NCBI GenBank assembly: GCA_027604705.1
Contig: JADHYV010000098.1
Location: 1-57,870, forward strand
Source of the DNA: Allomyces arbusculus
Lineage: Eukaryota; Blastocladiomycota; Blastocladiomycetes; Blastocladiales; Blastocladiaceae
Length of the DNA: 57,870 nt
Direction of reading: 5' to 3'
The notes under the pieces were generated by a model. It had not been told where the DNA came from, did no database searches, and saw only the letters and a program-made list of their open reading frames with translations. The translations under genes were made by a program, and so were the position numbers. Positions 36,001-46,890 of this stretch are shown piece after piece. Within the stretch, counting starts at the first letter, position 1, and each line of letters begins with the position of its first letter.

Positions 36001-37575
36001 GAGACGGGCGTCACGATTCCAGACGTGGTCTACGTGATTGATTCGGGTAAGGCCAAGGTGACGAGCTACGATGAGAAGAAGCATGTGACGCGGTTGCGCG
36101 AGACGTTTATTACCAAAGCGAATTGCCGGCAGCGCATGGGGCGTGCGGGGCGTGTGCGGCCCGGGTTCTACTTTGCGCTCTACTCGCGGCACCGATTCGA
36201 GTTCCAGGTACGATTATTGGTTTGCTGGTGTTTACAATTTGAAACGAACTGACGATTTGTATGGTGCACAGATGGCCGACTACGAGACGCCCGAGATTCA
36301 GCGTATTGCACTCGAGTCGACGTGCCTGCGCATCAAAGTCTACGAGTTTGACAACATTGTGGCCACGTTCCAGTCGTTCCTTGACCCACCCCCGACTTCG
36401 CGTGTCAAGACGGCGATTGCTCGACTGCAGGCGTCGCGCGCGCTTGATGACCAAGAGCAGCTCACGCCGCTCGGCCGGTTCTTGGGCCAAATGCCGCTCG
36501 ACGTGGAGCTCGGCAAGATTATTGCGTTTGGCGCGTTCTACGGGTGCCTCGACCCGGCCGTCACGATTGCCGCGTACTTGTCGGCAAGCGTCAACCTGTT
36601 CGAGGGCGGGTCATGGAACGGCGGTGGGTCCAGTGGGATGCAGACGGTCGGATCAATCCCGCGCGACTTGCTCTACGGCCAGTCGGACCTACTGGGCTAC
36701 TACAACATTTACCGCGAGTGGAGGCACCGGCTCAAGAACGACGGTGCTGGCAAGGCGCGCGCGTTCTGCACTAAGTATGGGCTTAGTTACAAGGCGCTGA
36801 CGGTGCTTGACGACACGCGCGCACAGTTGCAGCAGCTCGTGCCGGTTCCGTGGGACGAGTGCAATCGGTACGCGACGAGCGTCGATATGGTGCACACGGC
36901 CCTTCTCGCTGCGAGTTACCCGAACGTACTCAAGCTCGAGCCTGGGTCCGGATTCAAGTCGATGCGCGGGTCCGCGTCACTGCACGGGTCGTCCGTGTTT
37001 GCCGGCGAGACGGCGGCGGCCGTGACTGCGGCCATGTCTGCGCACGGGCTGCTCACGCCGGGCGTGCCCGTCTCAGCCGCGGCGATTGCAGCTGCAGCGG
37101 CGACGATGCCCGGCGGTCTTATGCCTGGCGCCAGCCCGTGGTTCTGCTACTTCTCGTGCTTGCACACGGCGGCGACGCTGCAGGTGTTTGATGCGACGCA
37201 CGTGCACCCACTGCTGTTCCTGGTCGCGGTTGGGTGCAGGTCGCCGCTCGCGACGAATTACGTGGCGCGAACGGTCACGTTTGATCGCGACGGGTTTGTC
37301 AAGGTCAAGGTCCCGCCCAAGACGGCCGCGCACATGCGCGAGCTGCACGCTCTGCTGGTACGTTTTGCTCAAATTGATTAGCGTCATTGACTGGGGGCCA
37401 GGCTGTGACAATGATGCTGCCTTCCTGCCCGTAGGACGACGCCTTCGAGGCATTCTTGCGCAACCCGCGCGATTATGGCAAGGCCGACGTGGTCGCGGCC
37501 GTGCACGACCTGGTGGTTGCGCCAGGCGCAACGACGGGCGCGCTGACAACGAGCACGGGTGTGCTGCATGTGTAG
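33005..37575 (+). CDS. DExH-box RNA helicase, DHX29/DHX57 type
   Basis: Six exons join in phase: 33005-34243, 34314-34776, 34845-35152, 35218-36207, 36272-37357, 37435-37575; 1,408 residues, near DHX29/DHX57 and yeast YLR419W size. The Lys/Ala-rich N-terminus leads to a UBA-like helix group (~170-215: LESLGFARQHVHHGMA ... LHHMCLTMPTEHLPRGF). A dsRBD-like segment follows (~340-412: VPKQLLRDTM, KLEAEHYAATVALYRLSK). Walker A SGDTGCGKSTQVPQFLLEEL is built across intron 2. Next come QPRRISATSIAARVA, motif II VIVDEVHERSLDSDF, SAT (LMSATMKEAEF), FLPGMGEIRRAY, LSTNIAETGVTIPDVVYVID and motif VI QRMGRAGRVRPG. HA2/OB-fold regions follow (TPLGRFLGQMPLDVELGKII; LLFLVAVGC). DHX29 unwinds structured 5' leaders on 43S ribosomal complexes; a role in translation initiation or RNA surveillance is likely. 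The DEVH box instead of DEAH is normal for this subfamily. It sits 830 bp upstream of the receptor array. Confidence 0.93.
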
Positions 37576-38405
37576 TTTTTCGACGTGACAGAGATTCAGT
37601 TGCTACTCTATCACTGGACCGTCCATCCTCGCCAATGCAACCCACGTCCTCTACCCGGCCTACCTCACAAAGTCGACGAATCGGCGCCGCGGATAATGTC
37701 CGTGACGCGGCGACAAGCAGCGATCTTTGCCTCGCACAAGAGGCGCGCGTTGCCGCACCCCCACGCCGCACTGCGTACAGCACAGCGCAACCGGGTAGCC
37801 TGGCGGACGACGGCGGCAGCGGATCATGGCATTTTGGCCCGGCACGCGCGCGGCGCGGCGGTCACGGCGCGGTTGAGGTCGCGGCAGTGCGTCCTCCACC
37901 AGGTTGGACGGGGCAACTACTGGATCACATCCATTACGCGCATGATCGCACCAAGCGGTTGGCAGCCGTGAACAGCTCCCTCCACTTGGCGAAGTCGTTG
38001 CGTGTCATTCCGCTGCCGCACGCGTGAATGATGTGAACCCAAGTTTGGGCAGAACAGCGTGAGACGCGCCTGTCCAGCACGAGACGCGCCTGTCCAGCAC
38101 GAGACGCGCCTGTTCGACATGAAACGCGCCGTTCAAAATAAGACCCAAAGGGACCTTCTGAGTGTCCGTTTGGGAATCTGCCCATTTGACGACTGGGAGC
38201 ATGCTACACCTCTCTTGGTCTGATCGAACCATGCTCTTAGGCGCTCTGCCAGACGCGCTCCGATGCGTGTGACATCTGCACGCTCGTAGACTGCCAGCAG
38301 ACAGCCGCCGCTACACCTCCACCTGCCCGAGTGCGATCGTTAATCCAGCACCCCACATACGAAGACCGCGCGCTGGCTGTCGAGTCTGCTCTCCAAAACG
38401 CCACC
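37576..38405. other. Intergenic between helicase and receptor 1
   Basis: It contains the helicase 3' flank, the 20-bp tandem repeat listed separately, and the receptor 1 leader. An open plus-strand frame ending at 38027 has no recognisable content and I do not support it. Confidence 0.45.
38061..38140 (+). repeat. 20-bp tandem repeat, four units
   Basis: Two identical copies of GAGACGCGCCTGTCCAGCAC (38061-38100) are followed by GAGACGCGCCTGTTCGACAT and GAAACGCGCCGTTCAAAATA. It lies about 270 bp upstream of the start codon of receptor 1. Function is unknown; a regulatory array or simple slippage are both possible. Confidence 0.85.
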
Positions 38406-41400
38406 ATGAGCCGATTCCGCGCCACGACCGGCGCGTTTGGTGTCATGTCGGTCGGCACGGCCGTCATTGTCGCGCTCTTCCTGTTCTGCCGCGTGGTGCG
38501 CGCACAGGGCGTGTGGCGTGGAACCCCTCAATGCTTGCCGCCGTCCTCGGTCGCGTCGCTGGGCTGGGTTGGAACTGCGACGGGGGCGGGCACAATCAAG
38601 CAAGCACCCGCTGACATTGTCCTCGAGGCCGATGCCTGGTCGAGGTGCGTTGTCGTTGGGTCGGATGGAGCGGCATGAAAAACGACGTGATTCTGACCTA
38701 TCGAACTGTTGTAATAGCGCCAACCTGAGGTACGTTCGCGCGCCACGGTGTTAAGTACGCTTGATGAAGCGCTGCTCACTTCGCGCTCCTCGGACCATAG
38801 CACCTACATTGCCGCGACGCTACTGCAAGATGTGATGGGGGTCAACGTGACGGTGCTCGAGTATGGCGGGCCCACCGACACGTTTCCGCGGGTCGCCTCG
38901 GGCCAGGTGCACGCCAACGTCGAACTGTGGCCCAATTCGAAGTCGATCTTCTACCAACAGTACATTGTGCGCCAGGGCACCGTCGAGAACTCGGGCATGA
39001 TTGGCTACGCGGGCAAGATATCGTGGTACATCAACACGGCGATTGCCAACGCCTACCCTACGCTCATTTTCGACTCGTGGCGGTCCTACACGATGAACTC
39101 GGTCCTGCAGTACCTGCCCGCGTACGGGACCTCGACGCCCGCGCGCAAGGCCGATGGGTCGTGGTTGTGCGACTCGGCCACGTACGCGTACTGCTCGAAC
39201 GGCATGTTTGTACCGCCGCAGTGCCAGGCGAACCCATCGAGTTGTCGCGAGTTTTGGGTGCGTTCTCTCATGCTTCTCCACCGTTTCGACCCGCCGTCTT
39301 GAATCGAACTGACCTTCGTGTGCGAATACCCCAGCATGTTCATCCAGCCTACAACGCCGGCGAGAGCGAGCAGCGCATCGTCACGCTTGGTCTGAGACTC
39401 GTCGTTGTCTACCTCGGCGTCGACGGCTTTTCCAGCGCCGTCACGCGCTGTGCGAACCAAAACAGTTACGCGTGTCTCATGTATTACTGGAAGCCCGAAA
39501 TCATCCCGTCGACGCTCCCACTTTCCGTCGTGTCTCTGCCCGAGTACAATTCGACGTGCTACTCCCAGTTTAACCCGGCACACGTCGGCGCCCCGTCCAA
39601 CACGCTGACATGCGACTGGGCGCCTGAGCTTCCGATCAAGATTTCGACCGCGAGTCTGCGCACGACGGCGCCGCACGTGTCGACGTTCTTAAAGCAGTTT
39701 AGCCTCAAGGACCATGACATCGACTACCTGCTCAACGACTTTGCGACGACGGGCGTGACCGAGACGACGGTGTGCAAGTGGATCACGGCGAATCGGAACT
39801 TGTGGACCTCGTGGATTCCAGCGCCGCCGGCCAACTACAGTACGCTCTTCCGGCATCCCCACTTTCTACACGCAGTGTGACTCTGACCCCTCCACTTCCT
39901 CCACCTAGTTATGACGCTCGACGCCATGGCCATGAGCGAAGCGTTGCCGATCCTCGTCGCAGTTCTTTGTGCGCTGATCTTTGCCGCAACGCTGCCGACA
40001 TTCTATCTCCTGTCTCGCCACGCTCGTGTCGCCGCGGTCAAAGCCCAATCGCCCAAGTTTATGCAGCTGATTGCGCTCGGCGTTCTCGTTGTTGCAGGGG
40101 CCATGGTGCTCGAACTGGTAACGCCGACGGTCGCGGGCGTGTGCGCGGCACGGATTTGGATGCTCGCGCTCGGCATGTGCACACTGATCGGCAGCTTGAT
40201 CGTAAAGACCGCGCGCATTTATTTGATTTTCGGGTATGATCCTCGACGTGGACGAATGCGCATTGTTGCCTTTGACCCACCATTCCATCCGATGCAGGAA
40301 CCGACGCCGAATGGCGCTCAACTTGAAGGACTCGCGGTTGCTCGGCGGCGTGCTGGCCATGGTGGCCGTCGACCTTGTCCTTTTGGGCGCGTGGACGGGC
40401 GTTGCCGCACCGTCGGCTGTCGTCTCGCCCGTCTCGACGACCACCTACACGTACCTGTGCAGCACGCGCACTGACGACGGCGGGACCGCGATCACGGGGA
40501 TTCTCGCCATTTTCCACGCGTTGCAACTGCTCGCCGCGTGCTGGCTCTCGTTCAAAATCCGCAACGTCGGCACGACCTACAACGAGTCCAAGTACATTGC
40601 GCTCGCCGCCTACAACATTTTGCTCGCGTGCATTGTCGTCGTGCCCGTCGCGTCCTTGACGATCAACTTCCGCGCGCAGTTTGTGATCAAGTGCGTGTGC
40701 ATTTTGCTCGCACTCGGCGGCGTGCTCGGGCTCCTTGTGTGGCGGCCGATCTTGGAGGTGCTACTTAGTGAGACGGCCGGCATGAATCACCCCAAAATTG
40801 AGCCGCCGCCGTCGACCAAGCTAAACCGCCGGGCCGGAAGTTTGCGGAACGACATGGCCAAGAGCGACAAGGGTGACGAGGGCGTGCTGTGCGGACTGGT
40901 ACGGCTCGAATTGCTTTCCATGGCTCGCTTGGCCATGTTCTGCTGACCGCTGGACGCCGTCACACACAGGAAGCGCGAATGGGCCAGCGGTTCGCGATCA
41001 AGCAAATGGGCGGCGTGTTCCGCAAGTGGACCGAAGTCGACATGATCCTCTTCCACCACCCGCTCCCGTCACTCCAAATCACGCCGTGTGGTTCGGTACG
41101 TTGTGCCTTTTTCGGCCGTCGCACCCTCGTCCTGCTCCTCACTCACTTTATGGCCCTCATCCAGGCAGCTAAGGGCAGCCAGGCGTACACAGTCAAAGTC
41201 TACGCGTCCCCTGCCGACGGCGCGCCCGACTGCTTCATTCTGCGCGTCGGCGGATCGAGCTACCTCGTGCAGGCCAAGGACGCGTTCGATGCCGACCGGT
41301 GGGTCCACGACATTGAGACCACTTTCAAGGCTGTAAATGCAATTACAACGGGAAGTGCGTCGCACGGGTCGGGTGCCGGTAGTGGAACCCATTCGGGGCA

Positions 41401-41473
41401 CACGACGGCAGCGGACCAATCGGCGGCAAGCCGGCGGCCGCAGGGATCGCAGCGGTCGGGGCTGGCGGGCTAG
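38406..41473 (+). CDS. OpuAC-type class C GPCR with C-terminal PH domain (receptor 1)
   Basis: Eight exons: 38406-38644, 38718-38729 (12 nt), 38801-39257, 39335-39839, 39909-40233, 40298-40898, 40970-41095, 41165-41473; 857 residues. A signal peptide (SVGTAVIVALFLFCRVVRA) precedes an OpuAC-like domain (~35-404). Its landmarks are ADIVLEADAWS, TYIAATLLQDVMGVNVTVLE, VASGQVHANVELWPNSKS, FDSWRSYT, YYWKPEIIPSTL and CKWITANRNLWTSWI. These align with glycine-betaine/choline-binding proteins, including Trp residues where those have the aromatic ligand cage. About ten Cys (e.g. WLCDSATYAYCSNGMF) suggest added disulphides. Seven helices (~410-690) include the class C hallmark AARIWMLALGMCTLIGSLIV then KTARIYLIFGN. 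AKSDKGDEGVLCGLEARMGQ leads into a PH domain (~715-805) ending AKDAFDADRWVHDIETTFK. The protein ends RRPQGSQRSGLAG. Inferred role: surface sensor of a quaternary amine. Against its three paralogues it has one extra residue (VDGFSS). Confidence 0.9.
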
Positions 41474-41672
41474 GACTTGGTCGGTGTGGGGAATTGGATG
41501 GAGAAGGAACGAGAGTGGGACTGGAGTTGCGACTTTGGGGATATCATTTGGGTAGGGATTGCTTTGCTTTGAATGTTTCCTGCTCCAAGTCGTTATCAGC
41601 CAAACGCCTTTTTATGCCCCAATTTCTGTCGTTTGATAACGTACTCTAATGTGCCATTCACTCACCAAAACG

Positions 41673-41893
41673 ACGGCGCTGTTACTCTCGTGCTTGCACA
41701 CGGCCATGACGACGCTGCAACTATTTGATGGGACGCAGGTGCACCCGGTGTTGTTCCTGACCACAGTCGCGTCGCCGTTCTCGACGAATTATATGGAGCG
41801 CGGGATGGGCTTGCCAAGGTTATATTTCCGCCTAGGGCAGCGGCGCACATGCGCGAGCTGCATGTGCTGCAGGCGCGGTTTTGGCATCATTAT
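41673..41893 (+). pseudogene. Fragment of a DHX29/DHX57-type helicase 3' end
   Basis: LLSCLHTAMTTLQLFDGTQV followed by HPVLFLTTVASPFSTNYMER matches the helicase segment FSCLHTAATLQVFDATHVHP ... FLVAVGCRSPLATNYVAR at 37150-37270. After a short deletion and a frame change it continues as RDGLAKVIFPPRAAAHMREL, matching RDGFVKVKVPPKTAAHMREL. Only about 70 residues of the OB-fold region remain, with no start, motor domain or tail. The similarity is well below identity, so the copy is old or came from a diverged paralogue. Its place, 3' of receptor 1 and 5' of receptor 2, mirrors the intact helicase 5' of receptor 1. Confidence 0.85.
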
Positions 41894-42685
41894 TGTTCTG
41901 CCCACGCGAAGCGAGATTGGGTCAGAGTCTGCCATTTTAGCATGGTGCTTTTTAATCATTTTTGTGCATCAATATACCGGCGCGCTCAGAGCGTAAATAC
42001 TGCAGGCGCGCTCACAACGACTCCAGACGTCTATTCGTGATTTGTCAAAGAAGAGACCCTGCCGTTTGTTTGCTTGATGCGTCTCCCACTCCCATGCGTT
42101 TTTGCCTTGCTTCTTGCTCACACACGCTCACTGCCGCACACCATGACCACCATGCCTTCCCCTTGACGTGGGCAACCAGCGGCTTGGCGCACTCGCGTGA
42201 GCGCACGCAGCAGCATGTCTCACGAGTCCCACCAAATATGTCTCAAAAACCTTGCGTGCGTGACGCGGTCACCATGAAAGCAATTTGTTGCAACAGTCGA
42301 AAACGTGGATGGTTTCTTGGCGATTTGACATCAAAACAGCACATTCGCGGGAACTGCAGCGATGATGATGACGCGCGCCTCGTTGTCAAAGGGACATGTC
42401 CGGCTGCGCTGAATCGTGCACGTTTTTGCGAGCACTTGCCGACAACTACGACTCTCTCATGTCTGCCAGCTCTGCTGCGCACGCTGCCGTTCCTGTGATC
42501 TGATCGCACCTACCACACCGCGTTCCGCCGCGTTTCAATCCGATTGACGCTGCCATTCGACCCGAACTGCACTGCACGCTCGACTGCTCACAAGCTGCGC
42601 CCGCTTGACCTCCACTTGCCGTCGAGTCTCATCGCTCTGCTGCGCTTTCGTTCGCGCTTACACCGACCGCCTGATCTTTAACACC
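41894..42685. other. Upstream region of receptor 2
   Basis: No supported gene. Open frames on both strands (for example 41962-42498) look random in composition. Confidence 0.45.
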
Positions 42686-45600
42686 ATGCGCCGATTGTGC
42701 TCGTCGGCCGCGTTGGGCGCTCGGCGGGTGCAACGTCCCCCGGCCCGTCACGACGTGCTCAGCGCGGCGATGATCGCCGTCGCGACCCTCGTTGCCGTGC
42801 TGTCCTTGATCTGCAACGTCGCGCACGCGCAAGGTGTCCAGCGAGGAACCCCGAAGTGTCTACCGGCGTCGACGGTCGCGTCGTTCGGCTGGGTCGGGGC
42901 CGCGACAAGCACGGGCACGATCAAGCAGGCACCTGCGGATATCGTGCTCGAGGCCGATGCGTGGTCGAGGTACGGAATCGTGTGATCGGACGGGAGAGCG
43001 GAGCGGCGTCAAGAAGGCTAACCGACTTCCTCCTTCTCGTGCCGATTGAATAGCGCCAACTTGAGGTACGCGTGCTCCGATCTTGAGGGTGTGTCGATGA
43101 AGCGCTGCTAACTTGGCGCTCCTCCGATCACAGCACCTACATTGCCGCGACGCTACTGCAAGATGTGATGGGCGTCAAAGTGACAGTGCTCGAGTTTAGC
43201 GGGTCGGGTGGCACGTACCCACGGGTCGCGTCGGGCGAAGTGCACGCCAACCTCGAGGTCTGGCCCAGCTCGAAGACGGCGCTCTACCAGCAGTATATCG
43301 TGCAGCAAGGAACCGTCGAGGACTCGGGCATGATTGGCTACGCGGCCAAGATCTCGTGGTATATCAATACGGCGATCGCCAATGCCTACCCTACGCTCAT
43401 TTTCGATTCGTGGCGGTCCTACACGATGAACTCGGTGCTGCAATACTTGCCGGCGTACGGCACGACGACGCCCGCGCGCAAGGCCGATGGGTCGTGGTTG
43501 TGTGACTCGGCAACTTACTCGTATTGCTCGAACGGCATGTTTGTCCCGCCGCAGTGCCAGGCAAATCCGTCGGGTTGTCGTGAGTTTTGGGTGCGTTCTC
43601 TCATGCCTTTTCACCGTTTTACCCCGCCATCTCGAAATGGGCTGACCTTCGCGCGTGGTTCCACCAGCACGTCGATCCGAGCTACAGTGCCGGCGAGAAT
43701 GAGCAGCGTATTGTGACGCTCGGCCTAAAGCTCGTGATTGTGTACCTCGGCGCCGACTTTTCCAGCACCGTCACGCGGTGCGCCAACCAGGACAGCTACG
43801 CGTGCATTTTTTACTACTGGAAGCCCGAGATTATGCCGTCCACGCTCTCGCTCTCGGTCGTGTCGCTGCCCGAGTACAACTCGACGTGCTACTCGCAGTT
43901 CAGCGCGGCACACGTTGGCATCTCGTCCAACGCTCTGACGTGCGATTGGACGCCCGAGCTGCTCATGAAAATTTCGACGGCCAGTCTGCGCTCGACGGCC
44001 CCACATGTATCGACGTTCTTCAAGCAGTTCAGTCTCAAGGACAACGACATCAACTACTTGCTCAGCGATTACGCGACGACGGGCGTCACGGAGACGACGG
44101 CGTGCAAATGGATCGCGTTGAACCGGAACCTGTGGACGGCGTGGATTGCAGCACCACCGGCGAATTACAGTATGTTACCACGTACCATTTCTCTACGGCT
44201 ACATCGCGTGTTTCTGTTCTGACCTCGTCCCACCACCCGCCATAGTCATGACGCTCGACGCCATGGTCTCGAGCGAAGCGCTCCCAATCCTCATCGCAGT
44301 GCTTTGCGCACTGGTTTTTGCCGCGACGCTGCCGACATTCCATCTCCTCTCCCGCTACGCAGGCACCGCCGCTGTCAAGGCCCAATCGCCGCGATTCATG
44401 CAGCTGATTGCGCTCGGCGTGCTCCTCGTCGCCATTTCCGTGGCGCTCGAAAGTGTGTCCCCCACGATCACGGGTGTGTGCGCGACACGGATTTGGCTGC
44501 TCGCGCTCGGCATGTGTACGGTTCTCGGAAGCATCATAGTCAAGACGGCGCGCATCTATTTGATCTTCGGGTATGCGCTCAAATTTCGGCGGACTTGGGT
44601 CATGATCGTTGACTCACTTTTGACCCTGATGCAGGAACCGTCGCCGCATGAGGCTGAACGTGAAGGACGCGCGGTTGCTCGGCGGAGTACTGGCCATGGT
44701 GGCCGTCGACGCCGTGCTCCTCGGCGCGTGGACGGGTGCTGCCAAGCCGTCGGCCGTCATCTCAACCGTCTCGACGACCACCTACACGTACCTGTGCAGC
44801 GCAAGGAGTGACACGGGCGGGAACGCGATCACGGCCATTCTCGCCATCTTCCACGCGTTGCAATTGCTCTTCGCGTGCTGGTTGTCGTTCAAGATCCGCA
44901 ATGTCGGCACGACCTACAACGAATCGAAGTACATTGCCCTTGCAGCCTACAACATTCTGCTTGCGTGCATTGTCGTGGTCCCCGTCGCGGTCCTTCCCAT
45001 CAATTTCCGCGCGCAGTTTGTCATTAAATGCGTGTGCATTCTGCTCGCGCTAAGCGGCGTGCTCGGGCTCCTCGTTTGGCGGCCGATCTTGGAGGTAATG
45101 CTGAGCCGTGCCGTGAGCACCGACGCGCTTGCTTCGTTTGAGCCGCCGTCGTCGACGAAACACGACCGCGGCATAAGTGTGCGCAACGCGATGGCCAAGA
45201 GCGACAAGGGTGACGAAGGCGTGCTTTCCGGATTGGTACTGTTCAGTTCTCACCCCCCATTTCATTTGTGCAGTGCTGATCTCTGACTGTCTCTCATGTG
45301 CAGGAAGCGCGCGTCGGCCAGCGGTTCGCGATCAAGCAAATGGGCGGGCTCTTTCGGCAATGGACCGAGGTCGACCTTGTCCTTCTCCACCACCCACTCC
45401 CGTCGCTCCAAATCACGCCGTGCGGCTCGGTACGCGGTCATTTCCCCTCTTTTCACCTTAGCTTCTCACTCACTTCTTCGCTCATATCTAGCCCAAGGGC
45501 GGCCAAGCCTACATGTTCAAGGTCTACGCGTCCGTCGCCGAGGGCACTCCCGACTGCTTCATCTTGCGCGTCGGCGGATCGAGCTACCTCGTGCAAGCCA

Positions 45601-45806
45601 AGGACGCGGCCGATACCGACCGTTGGGTGCAGGATATCGAGACCACGTTCAAGGCCGTGAATGCGAGCACGGCGGGGTCCGTCTCGCGCGCGTCGAGCGG
45701 CAATAGTGCGGCGGCGTCGGTGGCGGCGTCGGTGGCGGCCACACCAGACCAGTCCGTCAGCAACCGGCGGCCGCCGGGACCGCAGCGGTCGGGGATGGTG
45801 GGGTAG
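42686..45806 (+). CDS. OpuAC-type class C GPCR with C-terminal PH domain (receptor 2)
   Basis: Exons 42686-42969, 43054-43065 (12 nt), 43134-43590, 43668-44169, 44246-44570, 44635-45235, 45304-45429 and 45492-45806 give 873 residues. Exons 3 and 5-7 are the same length as in receptor 1 (457, 325, 601, 126 nt). The N-terminus is longer than in the paralogues (MRRLCSSAALGARRVQRPPA before the signal helix MIAVATLVAVLSLICNVAHA). Ligand-domain landmarks are VHANLEVWPSSKTALYQQYI, FYYWKPEIMPSTL and CKWIALNRNLWTAWI. The class C hallmark reads ATRIWLLALGMCTVLGSIIV then KTARIYLIFGN. The PH domain includes GQRFAIKQMGGLFRQWTEVD and TDRWVQDIETTFK. A Ser/Ala-rich insert lengthens the tail, which ends RRPPGPQRSGMVG. 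Introns 2 and 3 still resemble those of receptor 1, so the two genes separated recently or were homogenised. Confidence 0.9.
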
Positions 45807-46890
45807 GAACGGGGTTGGGGGACTGGTTGGGTGATTATGTCTGGAGTGCGACTGGAGAGTGTGGATTTGGTAGAGTGTGTACCGAGGTAAGGACATGGTA
45901 TTCAGGGAATTAATGCATCGCCGACGTGTGTTGATGCTGTGGATATTGGGCTGAATTCGGAATGCCTTCATCGCCGGGCTGTCTCAATGTGATATCATTG
46001 TGTGGGGCTCTGAATTCATGGGCGACAAACAGGAAGTACTCCCACAATCGAGGGAGTTGCCAGGGTCGCAGCTCGCGTGGGCATGATGCCTTTCACTAAA
46101 TTCAAGTGTTGCTTGACATCTGTGATCTGTCCTGGGGGTCGTGCTTTCGTTGACGTTTGATGTTGGTCCTCGCTTTCCCGCATCCAGCACCAGTTCACGA
46201 AGGATCGACAAGTGGGGAACAACGACGTGATGCCTTTGCGTGAGAGCATATTTTCGACATGCGTCCAGTCCTCCCTAACATTTTACCCGCACGTACACAA
46301 CAGCAGCCAAAAGATGCAACACCTTGACACAGCATATACAAGACTCAACCAAGTGCCGCGTGAGAATCGGGCCCAATTCGACCACTTCGTCGACGGAATT
46401 TGCTTCGACACCCGTCTTTGGCCTCGAATTGGTGTCGGGCAGGATCACGACACGGTCTGCGGCGATCACGTTGGCGCGTTGCAAGTCCTTGCGCCGGCGT
46501 GCATTGGCGACCATGAACGAGACGAGCGGGAACGGCGCCAAGAACAGGAACTTATTGGGCGTTGGCAGCGAGTCTGACTTGGCTTCTCTCACTGATGAGG
46601 GTGTGCGCGATACCGCCCAACCAGTTGTTTGTCCCGGGGGCGGTTCGAGCGACCCAACTGCACCCAACGACAACCTGTCGCATATTCGATGAAACCGCGC
46701 ATGCTGCAATATCTTTGACTCGATCGCACCGGCGCATCCAGTTGCGACCTGAAGGATCTCAAACTGGACGCGCAACTGCTCGCAACCTCGCGCGGATCTG
46801 GACCGGCTTGTTTCCAACTTTGCTTGCCCTGCAACTCTGCAACCGCAGCTGTTCGCGGTACCCTCGTTTTGCTTCCAACACCAAGTTGCA
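45807..46890. other. Upstream region of receptor 3
   Basis: No supported gene. On the minus strand at about 46280-46560 a stretch reading LAPFPLVSFMVANARRRKDL and ANVIAADRVVILPDTNSRPK looks protein-like but has no start, no splice context and no family I recognise. It may be a gene fragment. Confidence 0.35.

Noticed and set aside
37635-38027. Plus-strand frame after the helicase (MQPTSSTRPTSQSRR...)
   Set aside because: Low complexity at its start and no recognisable domain; it could be 3' UTR or spacer.
38820-39281. Minus-strand frames antisense to each OpuAC exon (repeated in all four receptors)
   Set aside because: They recur only because the sense exons are homologous. Splice sites and phase all belong to the plus strand.
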